DNA of 9,979 nucleotides from contig JABIQT010000568.1 of the NCBI GenBank assembly GCA_018667995.1, positions 1 through 9,979 of the forward strand. The letters are read 5' to 3'. Made by a program: the position numbers and the translations under genes. Positions 1 to 6,557 of this stretch are shown in pieces (the first letter of the stretch is position 1; every line of letters begins with the position of its first letter). The notes beneath the pieces were generated by a model. That model was not told where the DNA came from. It did not search any database and saw only the letters and a program-made list of their open reading frames with translations. This stretch comes from Candidatus Latescibacterota bacterium (GTDB taxonomy: Bacteria > JAAXHH01 > JABIQT01).

Positions 1-56
1 CTTGTGCCCGGTGCGTTTGGTGGCGCATGGATTCCTGGCCCTGTGCGTCTACCCCC

Positions 57-280
57 TTGTAAAGACTGCTACTTTCTTTAGAAGAAAGTACCACAAAGAA
101 TCGCACAGGTTACAAAGCGTTGATACTCTAGTTACTGGCAGATCCAGCCGACTGACACTTCCCCAGTACCCTAGCCCTCGCTGCGCGACCAGACATTTCC
201 GCTGCCCGAAAACGCCAATCGGCCACCCCACAGAGTCACCGGAAGATTGGCGAGTGGTCTACCGCTGAGTAATCTGTGCA
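57..280 (+). repeat. Structured dispersed repeat, copy A
   Basis: First of three copies of a roughly 220-bp element (others at 7541-7765 and, inverted, 9706-9925). In order it holds: an A+T-rich edge (TTGTAAAGACTGC, 57-69); a hairpin with 9-bp arms around a TAG loop (70-90); a linker containing CAAAGAATC; a long closing stem whose arms are 103-119 and 263-279 (GCACAGGTTAC with GTAATCTGTGC, one G-U pair, then a 3x3 internal loop and GCG/CGC); an inner stem TACTGG (133-138)/CCAGTA (163-168); a small hairpin TCGC-TGC-GCGA (178-188); and GGCCAC (221-226)/GTGGTC (254-259). The hairpin seen in the other copies between the last two stems is poorly formed here (about 191-217), so this copy may be partly decayed. 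It lies downstream of the HNH gene, antisense to it. It could be a non-coding RNA, a MITE-like mobile element, or both. No target-site duplication was seen. Confidence 0.8.
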
Positions 281-521
281 GGATAAGACACCGATCATCG
301 TAACTTGAATTGACATGATTTGGGACAAGCACGAGCAATTTCGTGTTGAACGATCGGCTCATACCACCTTGGGGACTGGTTCTAAAACAGCGCGAATTTG
401 TCTATTTCTCACAATCGTACTGGGATTCAACTGCGGACTAAATGACATTTGGGACCTTCCATTCTTAACTTCGAATCTACCAGCGACGATGCGGAATAAA
501 GAAACCGATTTAGTCGTTCAT
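281..521. other. Intergenic stretch with no recognised feature
   Basis: About 240 bp between repeat copy A and the stop codon of the HNH endonuclease. I see no ORF with a ribosome-binding site, no terminator hairpin with a T-run and no RNA gene. A plus-strand open frame begins at 315 but has no Shine-Dalgarno site, an unprotein-like composition, and runs into the antisense of the HNH gene. Confidence 0.6.
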
Positions 522-1439
522 TTAAAACTCCACCCTTGGCGGATCTCGAAAGACCTGACTGCGATGCCACCCGATAAACTTTATCGCCGGTACCAGAGCG
601 GGATTCTGCGGCGCCCGAAGGGGCTCTCCACAAAATCTTGTCATGGTATTATGTACCTGCGCACCGCCGTGAAGATCTTGAGACACGATAATCGTACGCG
701 CTTCAGTTAGCCCTATGGCCCCACGGTCTAGGGCTTTGTGATGGAGCGCGCACAATAGGATTCCATTTTCTGGATCATCTGGACCGCCGTGCGAATGCCA
801 GTGGATATGGGCCGCTTCCAAGGCTAAGTCATTCAATCCGAGCCGGCCGTCAAATCCACACACGGCACATCGGTGCTCATACAATCGAATGAGGTCCTCT
901 CGAAACTGGAGCGTCCGGGGTCTCCTGGCCATGACAAGCGGCTGCCACATCATACCTACCGCGTCCAGTAGGTCGTCATGGACCGATGTAGGAAAATGCT
1001 CCGCCAATATCTCTGAGATTATCTTGGAAGCAAACTCGGATTTGGCTCCTATCAATTCGAACACAGACTGTGAGAAACCGCCTCTTGCATTGACTTTTCT
1101 TAGAGCGCCGGCCGGGATGTTCCCGGACTTCGAAAAGTTAGGTGATTCGGCGATAGCCTGATCACTTTCTGGAATATCCCAGAAAGCACCATCAGACCTG
1201 AGACGCCAGAAAGGGTACTCGGGATGACCTACCTTCCGTTTGGGACCAAAATCAGATAGTAAAAGTTTTAACTCCCCCTCAATATCGTCATATCGGCGCA
1301 ACCGGGGTTCGCCACGCTGGACAGCGGCTATGGCCATCAACAACAGCAGTGGTTTATGGGGCGCACGCTGGCCACCGCGCTTCCAAACTGAAACGCTTTT
1401 TAGGACATTGAATAGACTGGATTGCTGCGATTTTGTCAT
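522..1439 (-). CDS. SBD-HNH restriction endonuclease (phosphorothioate-dependent, ScoMcrA-like)
   Basis: A 305-residue protein matching the architecture I know for phosphorothioated-DNA-binding restriction enzymes: an N-terminal sulfur-binding domain followed by an HNH nuclease. Family hallmarks of the first domain are APHKPLLLLMAI (26-37), HPEYPFWRLRSDG (72-84) and HFPTSVHDDLLDAVG (148-162). The nuclease begins with RFRE-like LQFREDLIRLYEHR, then CAVCG (C191, C194), AAHIHW (H211, likely general base), N225, and LCALHH (C230, H233, H234). The C-terminus, WHRSQVFRDPPR (291-302), is typical, so the gene is full length. Such type IV enzymes cut DNA carrying backbone sulfur made by Dnd systems in invading DNA; no dnd gene is present here. 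I chose the ATG at 1439, preceded by GGTGG. An in-frame start at 1511 would add 24 unsupported residues. It is read away from the leader/hairpin unit at 1652. A general HNH/McrA enzyme without sulfur specificity is the alternative. Confidence 0.85.
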   Translation of the reverse strand: MTKSQQSSLFNVLKSVSVWKRGGQRAPHKPLLLLMAIAAVQRGEPRLRRYDDIEGELKLLLSDFGPKRKVGHPEYPFWRLRSDGAFWDIPESDQAIAESPNFSKSGNIPAGALRKVNARGGFSQSVFELIGAKSEFASKIISEILAEHFPTSVHDDLLDAVGMMWQPLVMARRPRTLQFREDLIRLYEHRCAVCGFDGRLGLNDLALEAAHIHWHSHGGPDDPENGILLCALHHKALDRGAIGLTEARTIIVSQDLHGGAQVHNTMTRFCGEPLRAPQNPALVPAIKFIGWHRSQVFRDPPRVEF

Positions 1440-1651
1440 TATCCACCGGGTATTCAACATGGGTGCCGGTATGTGGTGATAGGCCCAATTAAGCACGAAT
1501 TGAGGCCACACGGATTTTCACTGGGAATCAAAGTCACGACTGTTATACCGTCTCAGAATCGCCGCCGTTTTTCCGATACGTCAAAACATGGCCGTCTCGC
1601 ACTGAGTCGGTCTCAAGTCAGACTATTTTAGACCAATGGTGTTTGATAAAC
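1440..1651. promoter_or_regulatory. Intergenic region between diverging units
   Basis: About 210 bp between the HNH start codon (minus strand) and the Shine-Dalgarno site of the leader ORF (plus strand). By position it should hold promoters for both directions. I could not pick a convincing pair of -35 and -10 boxes. The best plus-strand candidate, CTGAGT (1602-1607) with TATTTT (1624-1629) at 16-bp spacing, is weak. Confidence 0.35.
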
Positions 1652-1667
1652 AAGGAGTTCTGTATCT

Positions 1668-1730
1668 ATGAGAGATGGGCGACAACAAAGTTCGTCCCAG
1701 CTCCAGCCCTGCATCCACCCCATAGTCTAA
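1668..1730 (+). CDS. Putative 20-residue leader peptide
   Basis: A short ORF of 20 codons plus TAA, beginning ATG AGA GAT and rich in Gln and Ser (QQSSSQLQ), ending in CIHPIV. It has a good Shine-Dalgarno site, AAGGAG (1652-1657), 10 nt before the ATG. Its stop codon (1728-1730) lies inside the left arm of the hairpin at 1721-1749, which holds the ribosome-binding site and start codon of the following gene. That placement is the main reason to believe it is translated: a ribosome reaching the stop would open the hairpin and could re-initiate 16 nt further on. There are no runs of a single regulatory amino acid, so classical amino-acid attenuation is not indicated. It could be a chance ORF. 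No homology can be claimed at this length. Confidence 0.5.
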   Translation: MRDGRQQSSSQLQPCIHPIV

Positions 1731-1749
1731 TGGGAGGAATTAGACTATG
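1721..1749 (+). promoter_or_regulatory. Hairpin with RBS in the loop and AUG in the stem
   Basis: A perfect 11-bp inverted repeat, CATAGTCTAAT (1721-1731) and ATTAGACTATG (1739-1749), separated by a 7-nt loop, GGGAGGA (1732-1738). The loop is the Shine-Dalgarno site of the next gene, and the last three bases of the right arm are its ATG start codon. In mRNA this would pair the AUG while leaving the Shine-Dalgarno site in a tight loop. The left arm contains the stop codon of the leader ORF, a layout that fits translational coupling or attenuation. As duplex DNA the same palindrome could be an operator for a dimeric repressor. The sequence shows the symmetry directly; the mechanism is inference. 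Confidence 0.7.
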
Positions 1750-2220
1750 TCAATTGAGTGTTGGGGTTTCGTGTCGAGTCATGTTATATCCGGTTTGGGT
1801 AGCATCGAGCCGCTGCGAAATCGTGTTGCCGACTACCGCACACCGTCGGAGACGGAAGAGTTTGACATGCATTGCATGCGCTTTTGGTACTGGGAAGACG
1901 AGACGATGATAGTCGTGCTTCTCGATGTATTACCGTTCTATGATTTACAGGAGTTGGTCTTCACGCGAGAGGGCAGTCTCAACGGCCTCCCGAGAATAGT
2001 GCAGGAATGGGACGAAGACATGGGCTGGAGATCCGAAGATGATATATATCTGGACCTGGACGAGCTTTCTGCTGCCCTTATATTGTTTCTGCAGATGGAG
2101 CTGTCAGAGGATACCTGCTATGGGATTCAGCACTTGCAGCAGGCTATAACGTTCTGCAAGGATACTGGTGTAAAATTAATGGTACTTCATGAATATGATA
2201 TGGGGTCTGATGTAGATTGA
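1747..2220 (+). CDS. Acidic protein of unknown function
   Basis: A 157-residue protein I do not recognise. It is markedly acidic, with clusters such as EWDEDMGWRSEDD and DLDELS in the second half, several Trp and Tyr residues, and hydrophobic strands (MIVVLLDVLPFYDL, LSAALILFLQM) that suggest a small globular alpha/beta fold. There is no signal peptide or clear membrane helix. The start at 1747 is set by GGGAGGA eight nucleotides upstream, inside the loop of the hairpin at 1721-1749. It is therefore probably under translational control through the 20-codon leader ORF. The next gene on the same strand starts 103 bp later and may share the transcript. Acidic small proteins are common among immunity and inhibitor proteins, but nothing here proves that role. 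Reality of the gene is well supported; function is unknown. Confidence 0.7.
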   Translation: MSIECWGFVSSHVISGLGSIEPLRNRVADYRTPSETEEFDMHCMRFWYWEDETMIVVLLDVLPFYDLQELVFTREGSLNGLPRIVQEWDEDMGWRSEDDIYLDLDELSAALILFLQMELSEDTCYGIQHLQQAITFCKDTGVKLMVLHEYDMGSDVD

Positions 2221-2323
2221 TCAAACATACCACCAGCTGCTGGCGCAAGTCTCCTTGGAGCGTAAGGCCCAAGGGCTACCGGTCAGCATAATACCTATGG
2301 CTTGTACGGCCGGAGGAGGCAAC

Positions 2324-2866
2324 ATGAAATATAAAGATGACCAGGAGATCATTGCCGCACTCATTTCCCACCTGGGGCTGGTCAAGTACAAAAGCAGGAC
2401 CCCACCACCCATTGCCAGAGCCATTGGTGTCGGCGAGGAAGACGTAACGAGGGTACTGCATGGCTACCCCGGGATCTTCAGAAAGTCAAATCGGAAAAAA
2501 GCGGATACCGAGGAACACTATTATACACTTCAGATTCGCTATGCCATACGAGCGGACCAATACAAGAAGAACTATACCTCGGCCGAAGGCACGCCCCTCG
2601 ACGTGGATCACGTCATGCGGCTGCTGGAGTACGTAAGCCACCATGCATCCCGGGAGCAGGAGCTGCATCTCACGCAGAACCAGCTGCAACAGGAAAGGGA
2701 ATTGACGCACCGTGACCGGGAACTCACCAGGGAAATGATGAAGCAGGACCTTGATATTGCCAAAGCCTCGGTTGAAAGCGCAAACAAGGCCTCTTCGAAG
2801 GCATACAAAGCCGCGTTCCTGGCGGCGGTGGCAGCGGTGGCGACCGCAATTCTCGAAGTATGGTAA
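2324..2866 (+). CDS. Winged-helix, coiled-coil, tail-anchored membrane protein
   Basis: A 180-residue protein with three visible parts. Residues about 5-75 resemble a winged helix: DQEIIAALISHLG, then PPIARAIGVGEEDVTRVL, then GYPGIFRKS leading to the strand pair HYYTLQIRYA. Residues about 105-160 are very rich in Glu, Gln, Arg and Lys in heptad-like order (EQELHLTQNQLQQEREL), predicting a coiled coil and so oligomerisation. Residues about 162-180 form a hydrophobic C-terminal segment (AAFLAAVAAVATAIL) ending EVW, a likely tail anchor in the inner membrane. The start at 2324 is fixed by GGAGGAGG four nucleotides upstream; an upstream in-frame TTG (2255) and ATG (2297) lack such a site. It follows the acidic protein by 103 bp. 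DNA binding, membrane signalling or a defence effector are all possible; I know no named family. Confidence 0.75.
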   Translation: MKYKDDQEIIAALISHLGLVKYKSRTPPPIARAIGVGEEDVTRVLHGYPGIFRKSNRKKADTEEHYYTLQIRYAIRADQYKKNYTSAEGTPLDVDHVMRLLEYVSHHASREQELHLTQNQLQQERELTHRDRELTREMMKQDLDIAKASVESANKASSKAYKAAFLAAVAAVATAILEVW

Positions 2867-2892
2867 TGTGTGATCTCAATGGGGCACACATT
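2865..2892. other. Inverted repeat between converging genes
   Basis: A perfect 8-bp inverted repeat, AATGTGTG (2865-2872) and CACACATT (2885-2892), with a 12-nt loop. It overlaps the TAA stop of the membrane-protein gene and lies 49 bp before the stop of the opposing rhamnonate-dehydratase-like gene. Its position between converging genes suggests a transcription end, but neither strand has a T-run after it and the stem is A+T-rich. Intrinsic termination is therefore unproven. Confidence 0.35.
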
Positions 2893-2940
2893 CTGCCATT
2901 ATCCAGATGTTCGTTCCAATGTCTTCATCCATGGACTCGT

Positions 2941-4101
2941 TTAACTACTGACACACCGCTCCTGCAACCATTCCCTGGTCACCTCGATTCCAAATCCAGG
3001 CGCGTCACTCGGCGTCAAATATCCGTCGTCTATCACGGCAGTCCCAGGCAGATACACCATTTCTTCGAGAGGTACACCCGGTGGCGACACGCCCTGGGAT
3101 CGTTCCCCCCAGCATGCGGAAGACATCGCATATACGAGATGCTGGCCGTAGGGATTGTTCATAGACGCATGGGGAATAACCGAAAGTCCAGCAGCCTCCG
3201 CCATCTGGCAGATCTTTACCCCTGCAGTTATACCGCCAGCCCAAAGCACGTCCGGCTGCAGAATGTCTACGTAGTTCTCGGTGATAGCATGATTAAACGT
3301 CGTCGGTAAATACCAGTGCTCGCCAGAAGCCAACGTCTGCCAGGGCAGACGCCTTCGAATGGCGCCGTAGCAAGGATAATTTTCCGGTGTCACATAGTCT
3401 TCCAGCCATTTGAGCCGGTATGGTCGCAGCGTTTCAGCGAGCCTCACAGTATACTCCTCATCCATGGATAGCCAGCAGTCCAGCATGAGTTCAGCGCTGT
3501 CACCTACCAATTCTCGGGTGTTACTGACCAGTTCTTCGTTCTTACGCAGTCCCTCAGCCCCGTCCTCAGGTCCCCAGGGCGTGAATATCTTGGTGGCGTT
3601 GAAGCCCAGTTCCAGGTACCACTCCGTGTCATATCCCGTGGCATAGCAGAAAATGCGGTCCTTCTGCGGGCCCCCCAACAGTTCATATACAGGTTTCTCC
3701 AGGATCTTGCCCTTGAGATCCCACAGTGCTGTATCCACGGCGCTGATGGCATAGCTGGCCAGGCCTGTTCCACCGTATGGCGCAGTCAGGCGAACCATCA
3801 TGTCCCAGGCGCGACCGGTAGCCATGGCGGACTCGCCCACCAGATTGGGCGCGAAGTGATCGTTTATGACGGCCACCACAGGAGATCCATAGATAGTGAT
3901 TCCAAGTCCCCAGGTCCCGTCCTCCGCTGTTGCCACACACGCCACGCCCTGCCACGGTGGCTGTCCGGCCGACCTCAATCGCTGGTACCGATCTTTGGGC
4001 TTTCTCATGGTAACAGCCTGACTGATACTGGGACGGCGAGGTTTCGTCTTCGGATGTGGCGTGAAGTCCACCTCGAATGCCTCGATCGATGTAATCTTCA
4101 T
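2941..4101 (-). CDS. Rhamnonate-dehydratase-like enolase-superfamily enzyme
   Basis: A 386-residue mandelate-racemase/muconate-lactonizing family protein, full length for the family. It is closest, from memory of E. coli L-rhamnonate dehydratase (RhmD), to that subgroup: shared signatures are YATG (153-156), the TPWGPEDG segment (174-181), LMLDCWLSMDEEY (205-217), LKWLED (230-235), SGEH (259-262), LQPDVLWAGG (281-290), IPHAS (309-313) and APGFGIEV (367-374). Expected metal ligands are D208, E234 and E261; the likely catalytic dyad is H311 with D284. The reaction would be Mg-dependent dehydration of a sugar acid to a 2-keto-3-deoxy acid in the cytoplasm. The N-terminal capping region, which sets substrate choice, differs from E. 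coli RhmD, so another deoxy or acid sugar is possible. The start at 4101 has GAGG nine nucleotides upstream. It stands alone on the minus strand; a mutarotase and SDR lie about 4-5 kb away. Confidence 0.85.
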   Translation of the reverse strand: MKITSIEAFEVDFTPHPKTKPRRPSISQAVTMRKPKDRYQRLRSAGQPPWQGVACVATAEDGTWGLGITIYGSPVVAVINDHFAPNLVGESAMATGRAWDMMVRLTAPYGGTGLASYAISAVDTALWDLKGKILEKPVYELLGGPQKDRIFCYATGYDTEWYLELGFNATKIFTPWGPEDGAEGLRKNEELVSNTRELVGDSAELMLDCWLSMDEEYTVRLAETLRPYRLKWLEDYVTPENYPCYGAIRRRLPWQTLASGEHWYLPTTFNHAITENYVDILQPDVLWAGGITAGVKICQMAEAAGLSVIPHASMNNPYGQHLVYAMSSACWGERSQGVSPPGVPLEEMVYLPGTAVIDDGYLTPSDAPGFGIEVTREWLQERCVSS

Positions 4102-4841
4102 AGTTTTGCCTCACAAATTCCCCGGTTCTTGCCTCAGCGAAATCGCATGTCTAGAACGTATGTTCGCCAAGCAGGTGCGTCTATGAAAACGAAGAAATTG
4201 CACTCCATGAATATAGCTCCCAGATTGTGGTAGGCCGTGCATTGGGTGAGAGACCAACGTGATTATCGGTCGACCGCAACCTTCCAACAAATACCGACTC
4301 TCTTCGCATTAAACTCCAAATAGACTGCGGCATGAGGGCAGGAATCCAGCGATTGACCTCCCCGCGATAGGTGCATCGCGTGTTACCGCATAGTAAAACA
4401 TGCCCGCAAAATACGGCGATTCTCCTATTCCTTTCGTGCCGTACTGCCTCCTGTTTGGGTAAATTTCATCCTTCCGACCCGCATTTATCAACACATTCTC
4501 TCCCTACAATATTCAGCTTCGACTCCCCATATCCGTCACCCCGATTGTGGTCCGCGGAACAGCTCAGGTGTCGAATTACCCGGTTCGTCCGTGGCAATAA
4601 CAATAATAGTGGCTATTCTACAAACGCCGTTTCCTCCAATACACGGGTGCTCACAATGTACCACCTTAGTTTCAGCTCTGGTCAGCGTACTTCTCGCAGT
4701 CCACCATGCCCTTGCAATACAAACCTGTTGACTTACCTTACCGCCGGCATAACTTGCGCTGTCTTCCAGCTATATTCGGGCACTGTCGCAGGAGGCCCCT
4801 CTTGACTAATAACCACACCTTCGCGAAATGGTGGCATACAG
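4102..4841. other. Long gene-free region between diverging genes
   Basis: About 740 bp between the starts of the dehydratase-like gene (minus) and the first PhyH gene (plus). The plus strand is pyrimidine-rich between about 4420 and 4550. A 144-codon plus-strand frame (4371-4805) begins with GTG, lacks a Shine-Dalgarno site, is full of Ser, Thr and Cys, and resembles no protein. I saw no copy of the dispersed repeat, no tRNA and no strong hairpin. TTGACT occurs at 4728-4733 and 4802-4807 without a convincing -10 box at proper spacing. Both flanking genes should be promoted from here. A decayed gene is possible but not demonstrable by eye. Confidence 0.5.
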
Positions 4842-5678
4842 ATGAAACATAATTTAGACGCGCAACAGTTGAGCTTCTTCGAAACTTTCGGATACCTGGG
4901 CTTCCCCGGACTAATGGCAGATCGTGTGCAGGAGATCATCAGTGATTTCGAGGAAGTCTGGGCAAGGCACGGCGGTGGGCACAACGGTCAGGCGCATGAC
5001 GGCACGGCTCGGTCTTGCATCGCACAATTCATAGATCTGCACGAACGGCTGTCCACACTGCTTGACGATGAAAGAATCAGGGGCATCGCAACGAGCCTCG
5101 TCGGTGACGATTTCAATTACATGGGCAGCGACGGCAATTACTATGCGGGGGACACCGGATGGCACTCTGACGGTTGGCACCCGGAACAACGACATATCAA
5201 AATCGCTTTCTACCTGGATACCTTGACCCGGGAGACGGGCTGTCTGCGGGTGATACCCGGAAGTCACCAGATCAACGATACGTTTGGAAAGACCTTACAG
5301 GAACACATCCGCGGAAGCGATTCTGCCTGGGGAATCTCGGGCGAGGATGTGCCGGCGGTGGCACTGGAGACGGCCCCGGGCGACATTGTCTGTTTCAATC
5401 ACAATACCAAGCACGCGGCTTTTGGCGGTAGTGAGCGGCGACGCATGTTTACCATGAATCTCTGTCAACGCTATCCGGAAGATCGCCTCAGCGACCTGCG
5501 CGAGTACATCGGTGGTGGCGCCCGATTCTGGGTTGAGGAGGGATATGGCCAGGCCATGATCCGTACCGCGTCTCAAAAACGCCTCAGGCACTTGGAACAA
5601 GTGATGGAAAATGACGATCACCTGCCGGAACTGACGCGAAAGGCCAAACTAAAGATGACGGAGCCATCCCGGGGATAA
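4842..5678 (+). CDS. PhyH-family Fe(II)/2-oxoglutarate dioxygenase 1
   Basis: A 278-residue phytanoyl-CoA-dioxygenase-like protein. The N-terminus (QQLSFFETFGYLGFPGL) is the usual PhyH opening. The metal triad is visible: H108 and D110 in GWHSDGWH, with H191 (or H187) in FNHNTKHAAFGG as the distal ligand. R200 or R201 just after is the expected 2-oxoglutarate carboxylate contact. RVIPGSH (136-142) is the standard turn between strands. These enzymes use O2 and 2-oxoglutarate to hydroxylate small substrates; ectoine, phytanoyl-CoA and natural-product intermediates are known examples, so the substrate cannot be told here. The start at 4842 has only GGTGG upstream. It is followed after 87 bp by a second PhyH gene on the same strand, plausibly one operon. 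Its ETGCLRVIPGSH motif differs from the LGPTE-type motif of the two neighbours, so it belongs to a different subgroup rather than being a recent duplicate. Confidence 0.85.
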   Translation: MKHNLDAQQLSFFETFGYLGFPGLMADRVQEIISDFEEVWARHGGGHNGQAHDGTARSCIAQFIDLHERLSTLLDDERIRGIATSLVGDDFNYMGSDGNYYAGDTGWHSDGWHPEQRHIKIAFYLDTLTRETGCLRVIPGSHQINDTFGKTLQEHIRGSDSAWGISGEDVPAVALETAPGDIVCFNHNTKHAAFGGSERRRMFTMNLCQRYPEDRLSDLREYIGGGARFWVEEGYGQAMIRTASQKRLRHLEQVMENDDHLPELTRKAKLKMTEPSRG

Positions 5679-5765
5679 CTACTCACCACTGGGTGTGCTG
5701 CAACGCTTCATCGAGAAACCAATGGATATGTCGTAAACTCCACCAACGGTTTCAGGAGGATGTTA

Positions 5766-6548
5766 ATGAACACGCAGGAAGAACAGCTCACGCAATTTCA
5801 CAAGGACGGATATTTGATCCTGCCAGAAGCATTATCCGAGACGTTCGTATCGGAGCTGCGGCGTGGTGTTGAGGCATCATTCTCAACGCCAGACGAAGAA
5901 TCCGAGATGTATGGTATGCAGGAGCTCTGGCGACCGAAGATGTTCGAACACGGCGAGGAATTCGAGGCATTGGTGGATCATGGCGACACCGTAGACCTGG
6001 TCGAGGCCATTTTGGGAGATGACTGCCACCTGATTGCCATGAGTGCTTTGCGAACTGGAACAGGCACAGAGATATCAACCTGGCACGCCGATGAGACGGT
6101 CCGCTTTCCGCGACCACTGGGCGTTCCACTCGATCCCCGTATCGAGGTGCCCTGTTTCATCGTTAACCTGAACTACTATCTCTGCGATGTGGATCAAGAG
6201 CTGGGGCCCACCGAATTCGTTCCGGGCAGTCACAGGAGCGGGCGCCAACCACAGGAAAGCGATAATGATGGAAACGGAAATCCAGCCTACGAGGGGCGCC
6301 AGGCGGTAAGTGCAGTAGGCAAAGCGGGCACCGCAGTAATGTGGCATGACCAGACGTGGCATAGAGGTGGCATTAACCGGTCAAATGGCCGCTATCGATG
6401 GGTTCAGCAGGCCCCTTACGGTCGGCGATACATTGCCCAACGGTTTTACCCGTTCGTGAACTATCACATGCCGGAGGATATCCTGGCCCGGGCCAATCCA
6501 CGCCGAAAACGACTTCTCGGAGTCCATGGACCAGGGGCGTACGGTTGA
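5766..6548 (+). CDS. PhyH-family Fe(II)/2-oxoglutarate dioxygenase 2
   Basis: A 260-residue PhyH-like oxygenase. It opens with LTQFHKDGYLILPEAL and carries H107 and D109 in TWHADE, LGPTEFVPGSH (147-157), and the distal H199 in QTWHRGG. An Arg about ten residues later (R205, R209 or R211) is the candidate 2-oxoglutarate contact. A Gly/Asn/Asp-rich insert, SDNDGNGNPAYEG, sits between the PGSH turn and the distal strand and may form part of a substrate lid. The start at 5766 is chosen because AGGAGG (5754-5759) lies six nucleotides upstream; an ATG at 5760 would abut that site and is unlikely. The C-terminus is rich in Arg and Gly. It is probably co-transcribed with the first PhyH gene. Its TGA stop touches the stop of the opposing third PhyH gene. 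Substrate unknown. Confidence 0.85.
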   Translation: MNTQEEQLTQFHKDGYLILPEALSETFVSELRRGVEASFSTPDEESEMYGMQELWRPKMFEHGEEFEALVDHGDTVDLVEAILGDDCHLIAMSALRTGTGTEISTWHADETVRFPRPLGVPLDPRIEVPCFIVNLNYYLCDVDQELGPTEFVPGSHRSGRQPQESDNDGNGNPAYEGRQAVSAVGKAGTAVMWHDQTWHRGGINRSNGRYRWVQQAPYGRRYIAQRFYPFVNYHMPEDILARANPRRKRLLGVHGPGAYG

Positions 6549-6557
6549 TCATGCCCC
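6534..6557. terminator. Hairpin at abutting stop codons, possible bidirectional terminator
   Basis: The stop codons of the two converging PhyH genes are adjacent and form the palindrome TGATCA (6546-6551). They sit in the loop and 3' arm of an inverted repeat with arms GGGGCGT (6534-6540) and ATGCCCC (6551-6557), seven pairs including one G-T, and a 10-nt loop. A bidirectional transcription end here would make sense, since neither gene has room for its own terminator. There is no T-run on either side, so an intrinsic terminator is not proven. Confidence 0.35.

Noticed and set aside
2-268. 88-codon plus-strand open frame at the left edge
   Set aside because: It lies across repeat copy A, has no ribosome-binding site, and its translation is just the repeat read as protein.
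57-280. Insertion-sequence end
   Set aside because: Paired termini exist, but there is no transposase ORF in any copy and no visible target-site duplication; at most a non-autonomous element.
315-710. 131-codon plus-strand open frame
   Set aside because: No Shine-Dalgarno site, no recognisable protein features, and it runs antisense through the well-supported end of the HNH gene.
1440-1511. Earlier in-frame starts for the HNH endonuclease at 1511 or 1460
   Set aside because: Neither has a ribosome-binding site, and the extra residues do not resemble the family N-terminus; GGTGG supports 1439.
2255-2323. Longer form of the winged-helix protein from TTG 2255 or ATG 2297
   Set aside because: GGAGGAGG sits at the ideal distance from the ATG at 2324, and the fold-like sequence starts only there.
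4371-4805. 144-codon plus-strand open frame
   Set aside because: GTG start without a ribosome-binding site and a composition rich in Ser, Thr, Cys and Pro with no domain pattern.
4842-5678. Naming the first PhyH gene ectoine hydroxylase
   Set aside because: It has only general PhyH motifs; no ectoine synthesis genes are nearby and substrate residues cannot be judged by eye.
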